Made by a program: the position numbers and the translations under genes | The notes under the pieces: generated by a model | What the model was told of the DNA's origin: nothing | Databases searched by the model: none | The model's input: the letters and a program-made list of their open reading frames with translations, nothing else | From: Pseudorhodobacter antarcticus | GTDB taxonomy: Bacteria > Pseudomonadota > Alphaproteobacteria > Rhodobacterales > Rhodobacteraceae | Length of the DNA: 48,467 nucleotides | Direction: 5' to 3' | Assembly (NCBI GenBank): GCA_945862435.1 | Contig: CAMAXX010000021.1 | Span: 1 to 48,467 of the forward strand | Shown: piece after piece, positions 1 to 8,032 of the stretch | Layout: each line of letters opens with the position of its first letter | How positions within the stretch are numbered: position 1 is the first letter of the stretch

Positions 1-198
1 ATCTCTCAAGGCAGAAATGATCTGGCGCAGAAACTGGCAGACCCGCAGGGAGGTTGAAGTTGCCCTATTCGAATATATCAACGGCTTCTACAACCCGCGC
101 CGCAGACACTCAGCCTTGGGCTGGAAAAGCCCCATGGCCTTCGAACGGACGGCAGCGTAACGTGAGCACCTGATCGGTACAGAACCGTGACAGGTCCA
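1..198 (+). mobile_element. Right end of an IS3-family insertion sequence
   Basis: The first 160 bases encode the C-terminus of an IS3-type transposase. About 38 bases follow before ordinary chromosomal sequence resumes. The candidate right terminal repeat ends near 198, at ...gtgacaggtcca. The left end lies outside the window, so the terminal repeat and any target duplication cannot be confirmed. The exact end is inferred. Confidence 0.6.
2..160 (+). CDS. IS3-family transposase OrfB, C-terminal fragment (cut by window edge)
   Basis: This frame is open from the window edge and encodes 52 residues ending at TAA 158-160. It contains FEYINGFYNPRRRHSALGW followed by KSPMAFE, the typical C-terminal end of the rve/DDE integrase core of IS3-family OrfB proteins. 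The catalytic DDE residues and the start lie upstream of the window, so intactness cannot be judged. Its role would be to catalyse transposition of the element. The frame is called because no ATG is needed for a fragment cut by the edge. Confidence 0.85.
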   Translation, partial: SLKAEMIWRRNWQTRREVEVALFEYINGFYNPRRRHSALGWKSPMAFERTAA

Positions 199-220
199 TT
201 GCAAAGTAATCAGTCCAAGT

Positions 221-392
221 AGGGGGCGCACGCGCCCCCTCGCTCCGCTCACCCCCTAACACGGGAAGCTTGCTTCCCGTGACTGGATATTTGCAGAGTT
301 AGGAAGCAGGCAGACCATCTATACCTTCCTAACTCTCCAAATATCCTGCGGGGGTAAGGAGCGAAGCGACGAGGGGGCCGCACAGGCCCCCT
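221..392. repeat. Large nested imperfect palindrome (repeat element)
   Basis: This stretch folds on itself at several levels. Outer arms carry agggggc...gccccct followed by cgctcc-like sequence and end at 392. The inner arms, 285-306 and 325-346, are 22 bases with one mismatch. A separate perfect hairpin sits at 261-280 (acgggaagc, TT loop). A 30-base part (285-314) recurs in inverted orientation at 23287-23316 with about 26 identities, so this is a dispersed element. It lies between the IS end and the 3' end of the minus-strand ygfA gene and may also act as its transcription terminator (inference). I see no protein-coding gene in 161-402. Confidence 0.75.
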
Positions 393-402
393 ATGCCGTC
401 CA

Positions 403-963
403 TCAAAACGCCAAGCAGCCGTTTTCCGAGACAATCATATCCAGCCGCTGATCGGTGGCATCAATCGGCACCTGATCCACCTTTTGCCCACCAAAGGCAA
501 ATCCGATGGCGGTAATTTTGCCCGCCGCGCGCAGACCTTCCAGCGTGCGGTCATAAAACCCCCCGCCATAGCCAAGACGGTAGCCGCGCGCGTCATATGC
601 CAGCAGCGGTACGATCAGAACCCTTGGGATAAGATAGGCCAGATCAGCGGGTATATACGCACCAAACGCCCCTTCGGTCATGTCTGCCCCCGCATGGTAG
701 GCGGCAAAGCGCAGCGGAGTGGCGGGGGCCATAATTACGGGAACGCACAGCCCGCCATGGTGGGCGTGCATCGCAGCCAGCGGGCTGATTTCTGTGCGCA
801 TCGGCATATAGCCAGCTACAGTTTGCCCCGCATAGCCCGCCAGAACTGCGTTCAAATGAGCATTTGCTGCCACAACGCGGTCGGACACATCCGCCCCGCC
901 AAACACCGCTTTGCGCGCGGCAAAGGCGGCCTTTCGCGCGCGCGATTTTACATCAGAATCCAT
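403..963 (-). CDS. ygfA: 5-formyltetrahydrofolate cyclo-ligase
   Basis: The predicted 186-residue cytosolic enzyme converts 5-formyl-THF with ATP to 5,10-methenyl-THF, returning the storage folate to one-carbon metabolism. The family signature LAYDARGYRLGYGGGFYDRT lies near residues 121-140. A basic N-terminus (KSRARKAAFAARKAV) and full family length support the call. The ATG at 961-963 lies inside the end of mgtE, an overlap of 16 bases, so the two are probably co-transcribed and translationally coupled. The pairing with a Mg2+ transporter may simply reflect operon history. Confidence 0.93.
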   Translation of the reverse strand: MDSDVKSRARKAAFAARKAVFGGADVSDRVVAANAHLNAVLAGYAGQTVAGYMPMRTEISPLAAMHAHHGGLCVPVIMAPATPLRFAAYHAGADMTEGAFGAYIPADLAYLIPRVLIVPLLAYDARGYRLGYGGGFYDRTLEGLRAAGKITAIGFAFGGQKVDQVPIDATDQRLDMIVSENGCLAF

Positions 964-2342
964 GACGCAAGCCCCAAAAATGTCAAATATCCCAATACAT
1001 CCGTCAGCGTGGTCACAAACGTGCCCGATGCCAGCGCAGGGTCAAGCCCGGCGCGGTGCAGACCCAAGGGCACCAGCACCCCGCCCATTGCGGCCACCAC
1101 TTGGTTGGCAATCATCGCCAGCCCCAGCACTGCGCCCAAATGCCAATCGCCAAAAATCATCACCCCCGCTGCGCCCAGTATCAACGCCAGCGCCACACCC
1201 GAAATCAGACCGCCAGCCATTTCGCGCAGCACGACCCGCCGCGCATTCGCCGCCGTCAGACTGCGCGCGGCCAGCGCCCGCACGGCCACTGCCAAGGATT
1301 GCGTCCCGGCAATCCCCCCGGTCGAAGCGACAATCGGCATCAGCGCCGCCAGCACCACCAAGGATGCAATGGTATTTTGAAACTGCGAGATAACCATCGC
1401 CGAAATCGAGGCCGTGAACAGGTTTACCACCAACCACGGCAGGCGCTGGCGCACAGTGGCCAAAGCGCCATCTGACATAGCAGATGTATCGCCCACACCT
1501 GCAAGGCGCAGCATGTCTTGCTCGTGTTCCTCATCCAGAACGTTCATCGCGTCATCAATCGTGATCACGCCCACAAGCCGCCCCGCATTGTCGATCACAG
1601 GGGCAGAAATCAAATGATATTGGTTGAACATATAGGCCACATCCGCCTCGCCCAATGTGGTGGGAATGGTGCGGAAACTGTCTTCCAAAATTGCATCCAG
1701 CCGCACATCGCGCTTTGATGACAAAAGCCGCCCCAACGTAACATAGCCCGTGGGTTTCATGCGCGGGTCGATCAGGATCACATGATAAAACTGGTCAGGC
1801 AGGGCTTGGGCGGCGCGCATATGGTCAATCGCGGCCCCCACCGTCCAATCTTGCGGGGCAAGCACCACCTCGCGCTGCATCAGGCGGCCTGCACTGCCTT
1901 CGGGATAGGCCAGCGCCGCCTCAATTGCTGCGCGCTCGGCCTTGCTCAGCGCGCCTAAGATTTCCTCTTGCTGGGGCGCATCAAGGTCTTCCAGAATATC
2001 GATAACATCGTCGCTGTCCAACTCGCGCATGGCTTCGGCCAGAACGGCGCGGGGCAGGGATTCGATCACCTCTTCACGGATAGCCTCGTCGATTTCCGAC
2101 AAGATCTCGCCGTCCACTTCGCCCGACCACATGGCCAGCAGGGCGCGGCGATTGGCAGTGCCGATCTGCTCTAAAAGGTCGGCAATATCGGCGGCATGCA
2201 GGGGCTCCAGCAGGGCGGTCAAGCGATCTGTATCGCCCACCTCTACCGACGCCAGAATGGCCTCCAGCCGATCTGCGTGCAACGCATCGTTGTCCATGAT
2301 CGCCAAGGTCTCTCTCATGGCGTTACTTGTTTTCTGTGCCAT
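948..2342 (-). CDS. mgtE: Magnesium transporter MgtE
   Basis: This 464-residue protein has the MgtE layout. An N-terminal superhelical domain (about 20-150, with LEPLHAADIADLLEQI) is followed by two CBS domains (about 150-280, with VGVITIDDAMNVLDEEHEQD). The C-terminal membrane domain has about five helices (from about 300). Family members form Mg2+-gated homodimeric channels in the inner membrane. The start at MAQKTSNAMRE gives normal length. It leads an operon with ygfA and is divergent from guaD, leaving 118 bases for both promoters. Confidence 0.95.
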   Translation of the reverse strand: MAQKTSNAMRETLAIMDNDALHADRLEAILASVEVGDTDRLTALLEPLHAADIADLLEQIGTANRRALLAMWSGEVDGEILSEIDEAIREEVIESLPRAVLAEAMRELDSDDVIDILEDLDAPQQEEILGALSKAERAAIEAALAYPEGSAGRLMQREVVLAPQDWTVGAAIDHMRAAQALPDQFYHVILIDPRMKPTGYVTLGRLLSSKRDVRLDAILEDSFRTIPTTLGEADVAYMFNQYHLISAPVIDNAGRLVGVITIDDAMNVLDEEHEQDMLRLAGVGDTSAMSDGALATVRQRLPWLVVNLFTASISAMVISQFQNTIASLVVLAALMPIVASTGGIAGTQSLAVAVRALAARSLTAANARRVVLREMAGGLISGVALALILGAAGVMIFGDWHLGAVLGLAMIANQVVAAMGGVLVPLGLHRAGLDPALASGTFVTTLTDVLGYLTFLGLASWILM

Positions 2343-2389
2343 ACATTATTCCTGCATAGCGAAAGCTGTTTCATTCAAACAGGGGGCAT

Positions 2390-2417
2390 CGCGCGCAAAT
2401 GCAAAATTTACGCAGGC
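2390..2417. promoter_or_regulatory. Candidate regulatory motif upstream of guaD
   Basis: In the 118-base mgtE/guaD divergent region, cgcgcaaat is followed closely by tttacgcaggc. The same two blocks occur, closer together, at about 21461-21480 upstream of the APC permease gene. A shared activator or repressor site is possible, but only two instances are visible and no known factor is recognised. Confidence 0.3.
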
Positions 2418-2460
2418 GCCATTGCGCGGTAGAGTGGCGCAAACTTGGGGGGGCGCGCGG

Positions 2461-3747
2461 ATGACCAAAGCAGACACAGTTCTATTGGGGCAGGTGCTGT
2501 CCTTTGCGGGTGATCCCTTTACAGATGGGGCCGATGCGGCGCGTATTGAACGCAGCGGCGCGGTCGCGCTTGGTGCGGGCAAGATCATCGCGCATGGGCC
2601 AGCAAATGTCATCCGCGCGGCATATCCGCAGGCGCGCGTTGTGGATTACGGCAGTGATTTGATTTCAGCAGGCTTTATTGATGCCCATGTGCATTATCCG
2701 CAAACCGCCATCATCGCCTCTTGGGGCAAGCGGCTGATTGATTGGCTGAATACCTATACCTTTCCAGAAGAAGCGCGTTTTGGCGATGCCGCCTATGCCA
2801 GCGAGATTGCCCAGCGCTACACAGGCCTTGCGCTGGCGCATGGCACAACCAGCTTTTGCAGCTATGGCACGATCCACCCCGCATCTGTCGACGCGATCTT
2901 CAATGCGGCATCGGCGCGGGGTATGCGCGCTTGGGCAGGCAAGACCTGCATGGATCGCAACGCCCCCGATAACCTGCGCGACACTGCGCAAAGCGCTTAT
3001 GATGACAGCGCCGCGTTGATTGCAAAATGGCACGGGGTTGAACGGCTGTCCTATGTCGTCACACCGCGCTTTTCGCCCACCTCCACGCCCGACCAGATGT
3101 CCGCCCTTGGCGCGCTGTGGGCCCAAAACCCAAATTGCCTGATGCAAACCCATCTGTCCGAACAGGTCGATGAAATCGCTTGGGTCAAATCCCTATTCCC
3201 CGGCGCGCGCGATTATCTCGATACATACGAGACGCACGGCCTTTTGGGCAAAGGCGGGATTTATGGACACGCGATCCACCTAGAACCCCGCGAAATTGAT
3301 CGCCTGCGCGAAGTGGATGCATCGCTTATCCATTGCCCCACATCCAACACCTTTATCGGGTCGGGCCTGTTCGACATGGGCCTTGCCACCAGCATCCGCA
3401 CCGGGCTTGCCACCGATACAGGCGGGGGGTCATCCTTTTCGATGTTGCGCACCATGGCTGCCGCCTATGAAGTGGCCCAGTTGCGCGGCCACTCCTTGCA
3501 CCCTGCACATCTGTGGTATCTGGCCACGGCAGGATCCGCCCGCGCCCTGCACGCAAGCCACCAAATCGGCAATATCATCGCGGGGATGGAGGCGGATTTG
3601 ACGATCCTGAACCTATCATCGACCCCCGCCATCGCACAGGCCACCGCCCGCGCCGAAACCCTGTGGCAACAGGTCTTTCCTACCATCATGCTGGGTGATG
3701 ACCGCGCCATTCGCGCGACCTATGTTGCAGGGGTCATAACGAGCTAG
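2461..3747 (+). CDS. guaD: Guanine deaminase
   Basis: The 428-residue amidohydrolase is predicted to deaminate guanine to xanthine in purine salvage and nitrogen release. Zinc-ligand motif FIDAHVHYPQ (His76, His78) is followed by GHAIHL, HCPTSNTFIGSG and GLATDTGGGSSFSMLRTM, all typical of GuaD. The frame is open upstream to 1942, but that part is antisense to mgtE. The ATG at 2461, which gives MTKADTVLLGQ, yields normal family length. It is apparently monocistronic and ends at a hairpin element shared with a second locus in this window. Confidence 0.93.
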   Translation: MTKADTVLLGQVLSFAGDPFTDGADAARIERSGAVALGAGKIIAHGPANVIRAAYPQARVVDYGSDLISAGFIDAHVHYPQTAIIASWGKRLIDWLNTYTFPEEARFGDAAYASEIAQRYTGLALAHGTTSFCSYGTIHPASVDAIFNAASARGMRAWAGKTCMDRNAPDNLRDTAQSAYDDSAALIAKWHGVERLSYVVTPRFSPTSTPDQMSALGALWAQNPNCLMQTHLSEQVDEIAWVKSLFPGARDYLDTYETHGLLGKGGIYGHAIHLEPREIDRLREVDASLIHCPTSNTFIGSGLFDMGLATSIRTGLATDTGGGSSFSMLRTMAAAYEVAQLRGHSLHPAHLWYLATAGSARALHASHQIGNIIAGMEADLTILNLSSTPAIAQATARAETLWQQVFPTIMLGDDRAIRATYVAGVITS

Positions 3748-3834
3748 CTTTCACATTGACCTAAATACCTTCCGCGAAGCGTCCACCGCCAAGGACGGGA
3801 GCCTGCGGCGCAGGTATTTTTGTCAGTATGAAAG
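3748..3834. terminator. Inverted-repeat element at guaD 3' end (family A)
   Basis: A 23-base left arm (3748-3770, beginning ctttcacattgac and ending aaatacct) pairs imperfectly with 3812-3834 (aggtattttt...gaaag). The right arm includes a T-run. It begins directly after the guaD stop and separates guaD from the convergent gene at 3850. It probably terminates transcription in both directions. The same arms recur at 19566-19640. Confidence 0.7.
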
Positions 3835-3849
3835 TCACCAAAAAAGGCC

Positions 3850-4161
3850 TTACTCGTCCAATTCCCAGCCATCGGGGTAAAATTCGAACGGCAGGGCGGT
3901 TTCGGTGGCGATACGTTCCCAGTGCCAGACAGTTTCGGCTTCAATCGTAATGGGGCCGATTTTGGCCGTCAGGACATCGCCGCGATGAGTGGTCTTGAAC
4001 CCTTTAGCGCGCAGGGCGGCGTGGACATCTGCCCACGCTGTATCAACATCTTCGGCGACGAATTCGTAGGCGACGATGGCGGTCTTGGGCAGCCTTACCC
4101 CGCGCCCGACTTTCTCAAAAGTTTTGAATGTATCGCCCCGTTGATCGGCATAATCGTGCAT
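3850..4161 (-). CDS. RraB-like small protein (ribonuclease E inhibitor family, tentative)
   Basis: The 103-residue acidic soluble protein has a likely alpha/beta fold. The segment VAYEFVAEDVDTAWADVHAALRAKGF looks like the strand-helix unit of the RraB (regulator of ribonuclease activity B) family. The C-terminus EFYPDGWELDE also fits. If correct, it would modulate RNase E and RNA decay. The assignment rests on overall pattern with no catalytic motif, so it is only moderate. It is monocistronic, convergent with guaD, and divergent from gcrA across 152 bases. Confidence 0.6.
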   Translation of the reverse strand: MHDYADQRGDTFKTFEKVGRGVRLPKTAIVAYEFVAEDVDTAWADVHAALRAKGFKTTHRGDVLTAKIGPITIEAETVWHWERIATETALPFEFYPDGWELDE

Positions 4162-4313
4162 TTGGCCCCCCTTAGGCGCAATTGTTACGAATCAGCGGCT
4201 TGATCTGCGCGCCCCGTGCTTGTATCCCGTGTCCCTGACGTTAGAATAGGGTGAAACGGGCCGGTGCCTGTTGCAATCCCTATATGGGGCCTATTGGGCA
4301 AACGAGGTACGCG

Positions 4314-4946
4314 ATGTCTTGGACAGATGAACGGGTCGAAACGCTAAAGCGGATGTGGGGCGAGGGTCAGTCCGCCAGCCAAATCGCCAAAGAACTGGGC
4401 GGGGTGACGCGCAACGCAGTGATTGGCAAAGTGCATCGCCTTGGCCTGTCCAACCGCGAAGAGAATGAGGGCGAGCCCGCTTCCGAAGCAGCACCTGCGC
4501 CCAAAGTCGAAGTGGCCAAGGAAGTGCCCCGTGCCGCGGCCCCTGCGGCCCCGCCAGTCCCCCCTGCCCCAGCCGCCCCCGTCAGCACCGTACCATCGGG
4601 CGCGCTGCCCAATTCCAGCACGGCCGCATCGGTGCTGGCATCCACAGGGGGGCCAATCCCACTGCGCAAGGCGATTGTGCCAGCAGGCCAGCCCCTGCCC
4701 CCCCAGCCATCGGCAAATGAGATTTCGCCCGAAGCTTTGGCATCGGTGCGCGAAGTGGAAAAGCGCGCCGCGCGACTGACCTTGATGGAATTGACCGAAC
4801 GCACCTGCAAATGGCCGATTGGCGACCCTGCAACCGAAGAGTTTTGGTTCTGCGGCCTGCCATCCCAAGCTGGCAAGCCTTACTGCGAGGCGCATGTCGG
4901 CGTTGCCTTCCAGCCGATGAGCGCACGGCGGGATCGCCGCCGCTGA
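4314..4946 (+). CDS. gcrA: Cell-cycle regulator GcrA
   Basis: The 210-residue protein starts with the diagnostic GcrA helix-turn-helix, MSWTDERVETLKRMW then SASQIAKELGGVTRNAVIGK (residues 1-48). A long Ala/Pro-rich linker (about 60-140) follows. The conserved C-terminal domain has four Cys/His positions (CKWPIGDP, FWFCGLP, YCEAHVGVAF). In alphaproteobacteria GcrA binds methylated GANTC sites and sigma70 to activate cell-cycle genes. The ATG at 4314 is chosen because the family always begins MSWT(D/E)ER. An upstream in-frame ATG at 4251 would add 21 unrelated residues. Confidence 0.95.
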   Translation: MSWTDERVETLKRMWGEGQSASQIAKELGGVTRNAVIGKVHRLGLSNREENEGEPASEAAPAPKVEVAKEVPRAAAPAAPPVPPAPAAPVSTVPSGALPNSSTAASVLASTGGPIPLRKAIVPAGQPLPPQPSANEISPEALASVREVEKRAARLTLMELTERTCKWPIGDPATEEFWFCGLPSQAGKPYCEAHVGVAFQPMSARRDRRR

Positions 4947-4948
4947 TT

Positions 4949-4981
4949 AAAAAAGGGGCCAAACGGCCCCTTTTGTTTTTT
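4949..4981. terminator. Bidirectional intrinsic terminator after gcrA
   Basis: The stem aaaaggggcc / ggcccctttt with loop aaac is flanked by an A-run on the left and ttttgtttttt on the right. It can therefore end gcrA on the plus strand and the membrane-protein operon (stop at 4995) on the minus strand. Confidence 0.9.
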
Positions 4982-4994
4982 CAGGCATTGCGCC

Positions 4995-5768
4995 CTATAA
5001 TCGCACCATCGGCAGCCCCATCAGCGCCTGCGCAAACAGCGCCAGCGTTAGCGCAGTGTAGCCCGCCGATCCGCCCACAATCCATACCCGCGCCGATACC
5101 CGCCCCTGCACGGCCCACGCCAGCAGCGGGATAGCCTGCATCGCGTGCAGCGCAAGGAAATGCGCCGGGCGCAGATCGCCCACGGCGGCTGACCAGCCAA
5201 AGAACGGGATTGTCGCCGCGCCCACGGGCGGAGTTCCGACAAAATGGCCCGCCATGCTGGACAGCGCCCCTGCCGTGACCAGCGTCAGCGCAGTTGACAG
5301 GATGAACCCTACCCCCACGCCAAAGCGCAGATCTTCATGCACGCGCGCGCCTGTATCGCGCAGCATCGCCCAGCCGATCACGCCCGTGCCCACCACAAGC
5401 GAAACCGCCCCCACGCCCATGATGGCATACATCACGTTATGATACAGATCGGCGGTGTTGTAATGCGAGCCTATCCCCTGGGCGGCCTGCAAAGTGATAT
5501 AAATCATCTCAACCCAAAACGCCGCCGCCAGAATGGCAACCGTCCAGCGCAACGTGCGGGTGAATTGTGCGGACGCGCTCATCTTGTCAACCGCCCAGGC
5601 CAGCGTTGCGAACAGCACCGCGAAGGACAGCGCAAATTTGAACGGTTTAATCCAAACCAACGCGTCTTGGAAAAGCCGCGTTTCAAACCCCGCCCAGACC
5701 AGCCCTGTCGCCATCATGGCCACGGAAAACCCCGCCAGCGGCCAAAGCGGTTTTGCCGTATTTCTCAT
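4995..5768 (-). CDS. Unrecognised polytopic membrane protein in ABA4-like operon
   Basis: I do not recognise this 257-residue protein. It has about seven hydrophobic helices (for example FALSFAVLFATLAWAV, AVSLVVGTGVIGWAML, ARVWIVGGSAGYTALTLALF) and short loops, so it is probably an integral inner-membrane protein. The ATG at 5768 overlaps the stop of the ABA4-like gene as ATGA, giving MRNTAKPLWPLAGF. An alternative start 16 codons upstream (5816) would lie inside that gene. Tight coupling implies a joint function, probably controlled by the divergent TetR regulator. Residues WIKPFKF and HFLALHAMQ could be functional, but no motif is assigned. Confidence 0.8.
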   Translation of the reverse strand: MRNTAKPLWPLAGFSVAMMATGLVWAGFETRLFQDALVWIKPFKFALSFAVLFATLAWAVDKMSASAQFTRTLRWTVAILAAAFWVEMIYITLQAAQGIGSHYNTADLYHNVMYAIMGVGAVSLVVGTGVIGWAMLRDTGARVHEDLRFGVGVGFILSTALTLVTAGALSSMAGHFVGTPPVGAATIPFFGWSAAVGDLRPAHFLALHAMQAIPLLAWAVQGRVSARVWIVGGSAGYTALTLALFAQALMGLPMVRL

Positions 5769-6202
5769 GCCGCGCCCCCTTTGCCCACCGCGCGCAAGCT
5801 GCCCTGCGCCACCCAAATCAGAAAAGCGCCCAACGGGCCGAACAGAAAAATCAACGCCAGCAGCGGCGCTTGGGATAGGCGGGGTAAGCCCATCTTGTCC
5901 ATCTGCGCGGCCATCATCGCGCCGATCATCAGATCAAAAGCCAAGTAATGCACCCAGCCCGCGAGCAGGCCATAATCGGATGCAAACAACATCCGCACCT
6001 GCGCAATGCTGCCAAACCCACCTCCCGATGCGCTGAAATGCGCCAAGACCAGCCCCGTATACAGCGCAGAAAGGCCCAGCGGCAGGATCAGGCTGGGCAC
6101 CAAATCCAGCCACGCCCACCGCCCGCGCGGAGCCAGCATCAATATCAGCCAACCCGGCAGAACCGCCCCGCTGGCCAATCCAAAAAGATCGTCTGCTGTC
6201 AT
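5765..6202 (-). CDS. ABA4-like (DUF4281) membrane protein
   Basis: The 145-residue protein has about four transmembrane helices. It carries the ABA4-like signature: VLPGWLILMLAPR near the N-terminus, RMLFASDYGLLAGWVHYLAFDL (about 70-91) and a final FLFGPLGAFLIW helix. The plant founder, ABA4, is needed for neoxanthin synthesis; bacterial members have no settled role. The ATG at 6202 (MTADDLFGLAS) matches the family start. It is first gene of a two-gene minus-strand operon and faces a TetR gene across an 81-base region that holds paired operator-like sites. Carotenoid linkage is possible in a phototroph but is inference. Confidence 0.85.
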   Translation of the reverse strand: MTADDLFGLASGAVLPGWLILMLAPRGRWAWLDLVPSLILPLGLSALYTGLVLAHFSASGGGFGSIAQVRMLFASDYGLLAGWVHYLAFDLMIGAMMAAQMDKMGLPRLSQAPLLALIFLFGPLGAFLIWVAQGSLRAVGKGGAA

Positions 6203-6216
6203 CACCGCCTCACAAA

Positions 6217-6284
6217 TGTTTCCAATGGAAATATACTGCCGTGGTTCGCTTGCATTGTCCAGAAAAATATTTACATTGGAAACA
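6217..6284. promoter_or_regulatory. Paired TetR operator candidate (inverted 17-mers)
   Basis: tgtttccaatggaaata at 6217-6233 and, on the other strand, tgtttccaatgtaaata at 6284-6268 differ by one base and point toward each other. The first contains the perfect palindrome TTTCCA-A-TGGAAA. The second runs into the ATG of the TetR gene (6284). The first lies just upstream of the ABA4-like start (6202). This is a textbook position for a regulator that represses itself and the divergent operon. Confidence 0.8.
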
Positions 6285-6904
6285 TGCAAGACGAAACCAC
6301 CCCCCCAAAGCCCTACCACCATGGATCGCTGAAAGAGGCGCTGGTGGCGGCGGGCATGGAAATTCTTGATGCGCGCGGGCTAGAGGCGCTGTCTTTGCGC
6401 GCCATCGCGGCCCATGTCGGCGTCAGCCATACCGCGCCCAAAAACCATTTCGGATCCTTAAAGGGTCTGCTGACCGCTATCGCCGCAAACGGGTTTCACC
6501 GCCACCGCACCTATATGCTGGCAGACGCTAACAGCGATGACCCAAAACAGCGCCAGCGCGCGGCGATGCAAGGCTATGTCCGCTTTGCCGCCGATCATCC
6601 GCATTTGTTTCGGCTGATGTTTTCGCCCGCCTTGTGTTCGTTTGACGACCCCGCGCTGACAAACGCAGCGCGGGCCAGTTACGGCGTGTTGCAAGACATC
6701 GCGGCGGGCCTTGATTGGGACAAGTCGGGCCTGCCTGACGGCGCGCGGCGGGCCGAGATGATGTTGTGGTCAATGGTGCACGGGTTTGCCACCTTGCAAG
6801 TGGCGGGCATGACCCCGCCCGATGGCGCGATGCTGGATATAACTGATATCATGCCCAACTTTGGCTTTCTGGCCCAAAACGGCACACAAAACCCGCACGG
6901 CTAG
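6284..6904 (+). CDS. TetR/AcrR-family transcriptional regulator
   Basis: The 206-residue protein has an N-terminal TetR helix-turn-helix (about 14-60): YHHGSLKEALVAAGMEIL, LSLRAIAAHVGVSHTAPKNHF. The C-terminal part resembles the WHG-type ligand domain (YVRFAADHPHLFRLMF). ATG 6284 is used because it opens directly onto the HTH region and abuts the operator. The longer upstream frame crosses the intergenic region. It is divergent from the ABA4-like operon and likely represses both (inference from the paired sites). Its ligand is unknown. Confidence 0.92.
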   Translation: MQDETTPPKPYHHGSLKEALVAAGMEILDARGLEALSLRAIAAHVGVSHTAPKNHFGSLKGLLTAIAANGFHRHRTYMLADANSDDPKQRQRAAMQGYVRFAADHPHLFRLMFSPALCSFDDPALTNAARASYGVLQDIAAGLDWDKSGLPDGARRAEMMLWSMVHGFATLQVAGMTPPDGAMLDITDIMPNFGFLAQNGTQNPHG

Positions 6905-6970
6905 CGCCGCTCTGTCACCCCGCCGTCACAAATCTGTGGTCAAACGGCCCTGCAAAATAAGGGGTGCGTC

Positions 6971-7897
6971 ATGACCGATAAAGACGATGATTTGACCGAA
7001 GCCGCCCGCGATTGGCTAGAGGCAGAGCTGGCAGACAGCTATGACGAAGGCTTTGAGCTAGAGCTTGAAGATGCCCAACTCTCCCGCGAAATCGCCAAGA
7101 TTTACAAATCAAAACACCCCGATATCATTGATCGCAATGTCTATTTTCAAAACCTGATCCGCCTGCAATCAGAACTGATTAAACTGCAGGAATGGGTCTT
7201 TTATCACAAGAAAAAGGTTGTCATCCTGTTCGAAGGGCGCGATAGCGCGGGCAAGGGCGGCGCGATTAAGCGGATCACCCAGCGCCTGAACCCGCGCGTG
7301 GTGCGCACTGTTGCCCTGCCCGCGCCATCAGACCGGGAAAAAACCCAGTGGTATTTCCAGCGCTATGTGCCGCACCTGCCCGCAGGCGGCGAAATTGTGC
7401 TGTTCGACCGTTCGTGGTATAACCGCGCGGGGGTTGAACGCGTGATGGGCTTTGCGGGCGAAGATCAGGTCGAACAGTTTTTCAACGACGTTCCAGAATT
7501 TGAACGTATGCTGGTGCGCTCGGGCATCACCGTGATTAAATACTGGTTTTCCATCACCGATGAAGAACAGCAAATGCGGTTCTTGATGCGCATTCACGAT
7601 CCGATGAAGCAGTGGAAACTATCCCCGATGGATCTGCAATCGCGCGTGCGGTGGGAGCTGTACACAAAAGCCAAAGAAGAAATGATGCTGCGCACCAATA
7701 TACCCGAAGCGCCGTGGTATATTGTGGAAGGCAACGACAAACGCCGCGCGCGGCTGAACTGCATCGATCATCTTTTGCAGCAATTCCCCTACGAGCCTGT
7801 CCCGCACGAAGAAATTCACCTGCCCGACCGCGTTTTCAACCCCGACTATGAACGCGCCGTCCTGCCGCCAGAGTTATACGTGGCGGGGAAGTATTAG
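6971..7897 (+). CDS. ppk2: Polyphosphate kinase 2 (PPK2 class I-like)
   Basis: The 308-residue single-domain PPK2 has Walker A GRDSAGKGG (89-97), the segment WYFQRYVPHLPAGGEIVLFDRSWYNR with the Walker-B-like FDRSWYNRAGVER, and the lid-type region KQWKLSPMDL. The family transfers phosphate between polyphosphate and nucleoside diphosphates in the cytoplasm, usually favouring nucleotide formation. Length and motifs are complete. A 66-base gap separates it from the TetR gene. It is apparently monocistronic, ending at a hairpin with a T-run. Confidence 0.95.
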   Translation: MTDKDDDLTEAARDWLEAELADSYDEGFELELEDAQLSREIAKIYKSKHPDIIDRNVYFQNLIRLQSELIKLQEWVFYHKKKVVILFEGRDSAGKGGAIKRITQRLNPRVVRTVALPAPSDREKTQWYFQRYVPHLPAGGEIVLFDRSWYNRAGVERVMGFAGEDQVEQFFNDVPEFERMLVRSGITVIKYWFSITDEEQQMRFLMRIHDPMKQWKLSPMDLQSRVRWELYTKAKEEMMLRTNIPEAPWYIVEGNDKRRARLNCIDHLLQQFPYEPVPHEEIHLPDRVFNPDYERAVLPPELYVAGKY

Positions 7898-7952
7898 GCG
7901 GCGGGATTGAGGGCTTTGCGGGTATAAGGGCTTCGATTGGAACATTGGGCGT

Positions 7953-8023
7953 AGGGTGCGTGCTTGCGCGCACCTTTTTTGGAAGATCGCTACGGTTTCA
8001 AATGTCGTGAGTGCACGCACCCT
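7953..8023. terminator. ppk2 terminator within an inverted repeat
   Basis: ggtgcgtgcttgcgcgcacc followed by TTTTTT (7955-7980) is an intrinsic terminator for ppk2. The same motif returns inverted: agggtgcgtgc (7953-7963) matches gcacgcaccct (8013-8023) perfectly over 11 bases. The whole may be a small repeat element marking the edge of the AT-richer segment that follows. Confidence 0.75.
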
Positions 8024-8032
8024 GCCGCTTGA

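Noticed and set aside
249..434. 61-codon minus-strand frame in the palindrome
   Set aside because: Made mostly of repeat-element sequence and overlaps the real ygfA end.
484..1393. Plus-strand frames over ygfA and mgtE
   Set aside because: Both opposite genes are well identified; the frames are low-complexity Ala/Pro/Arg.
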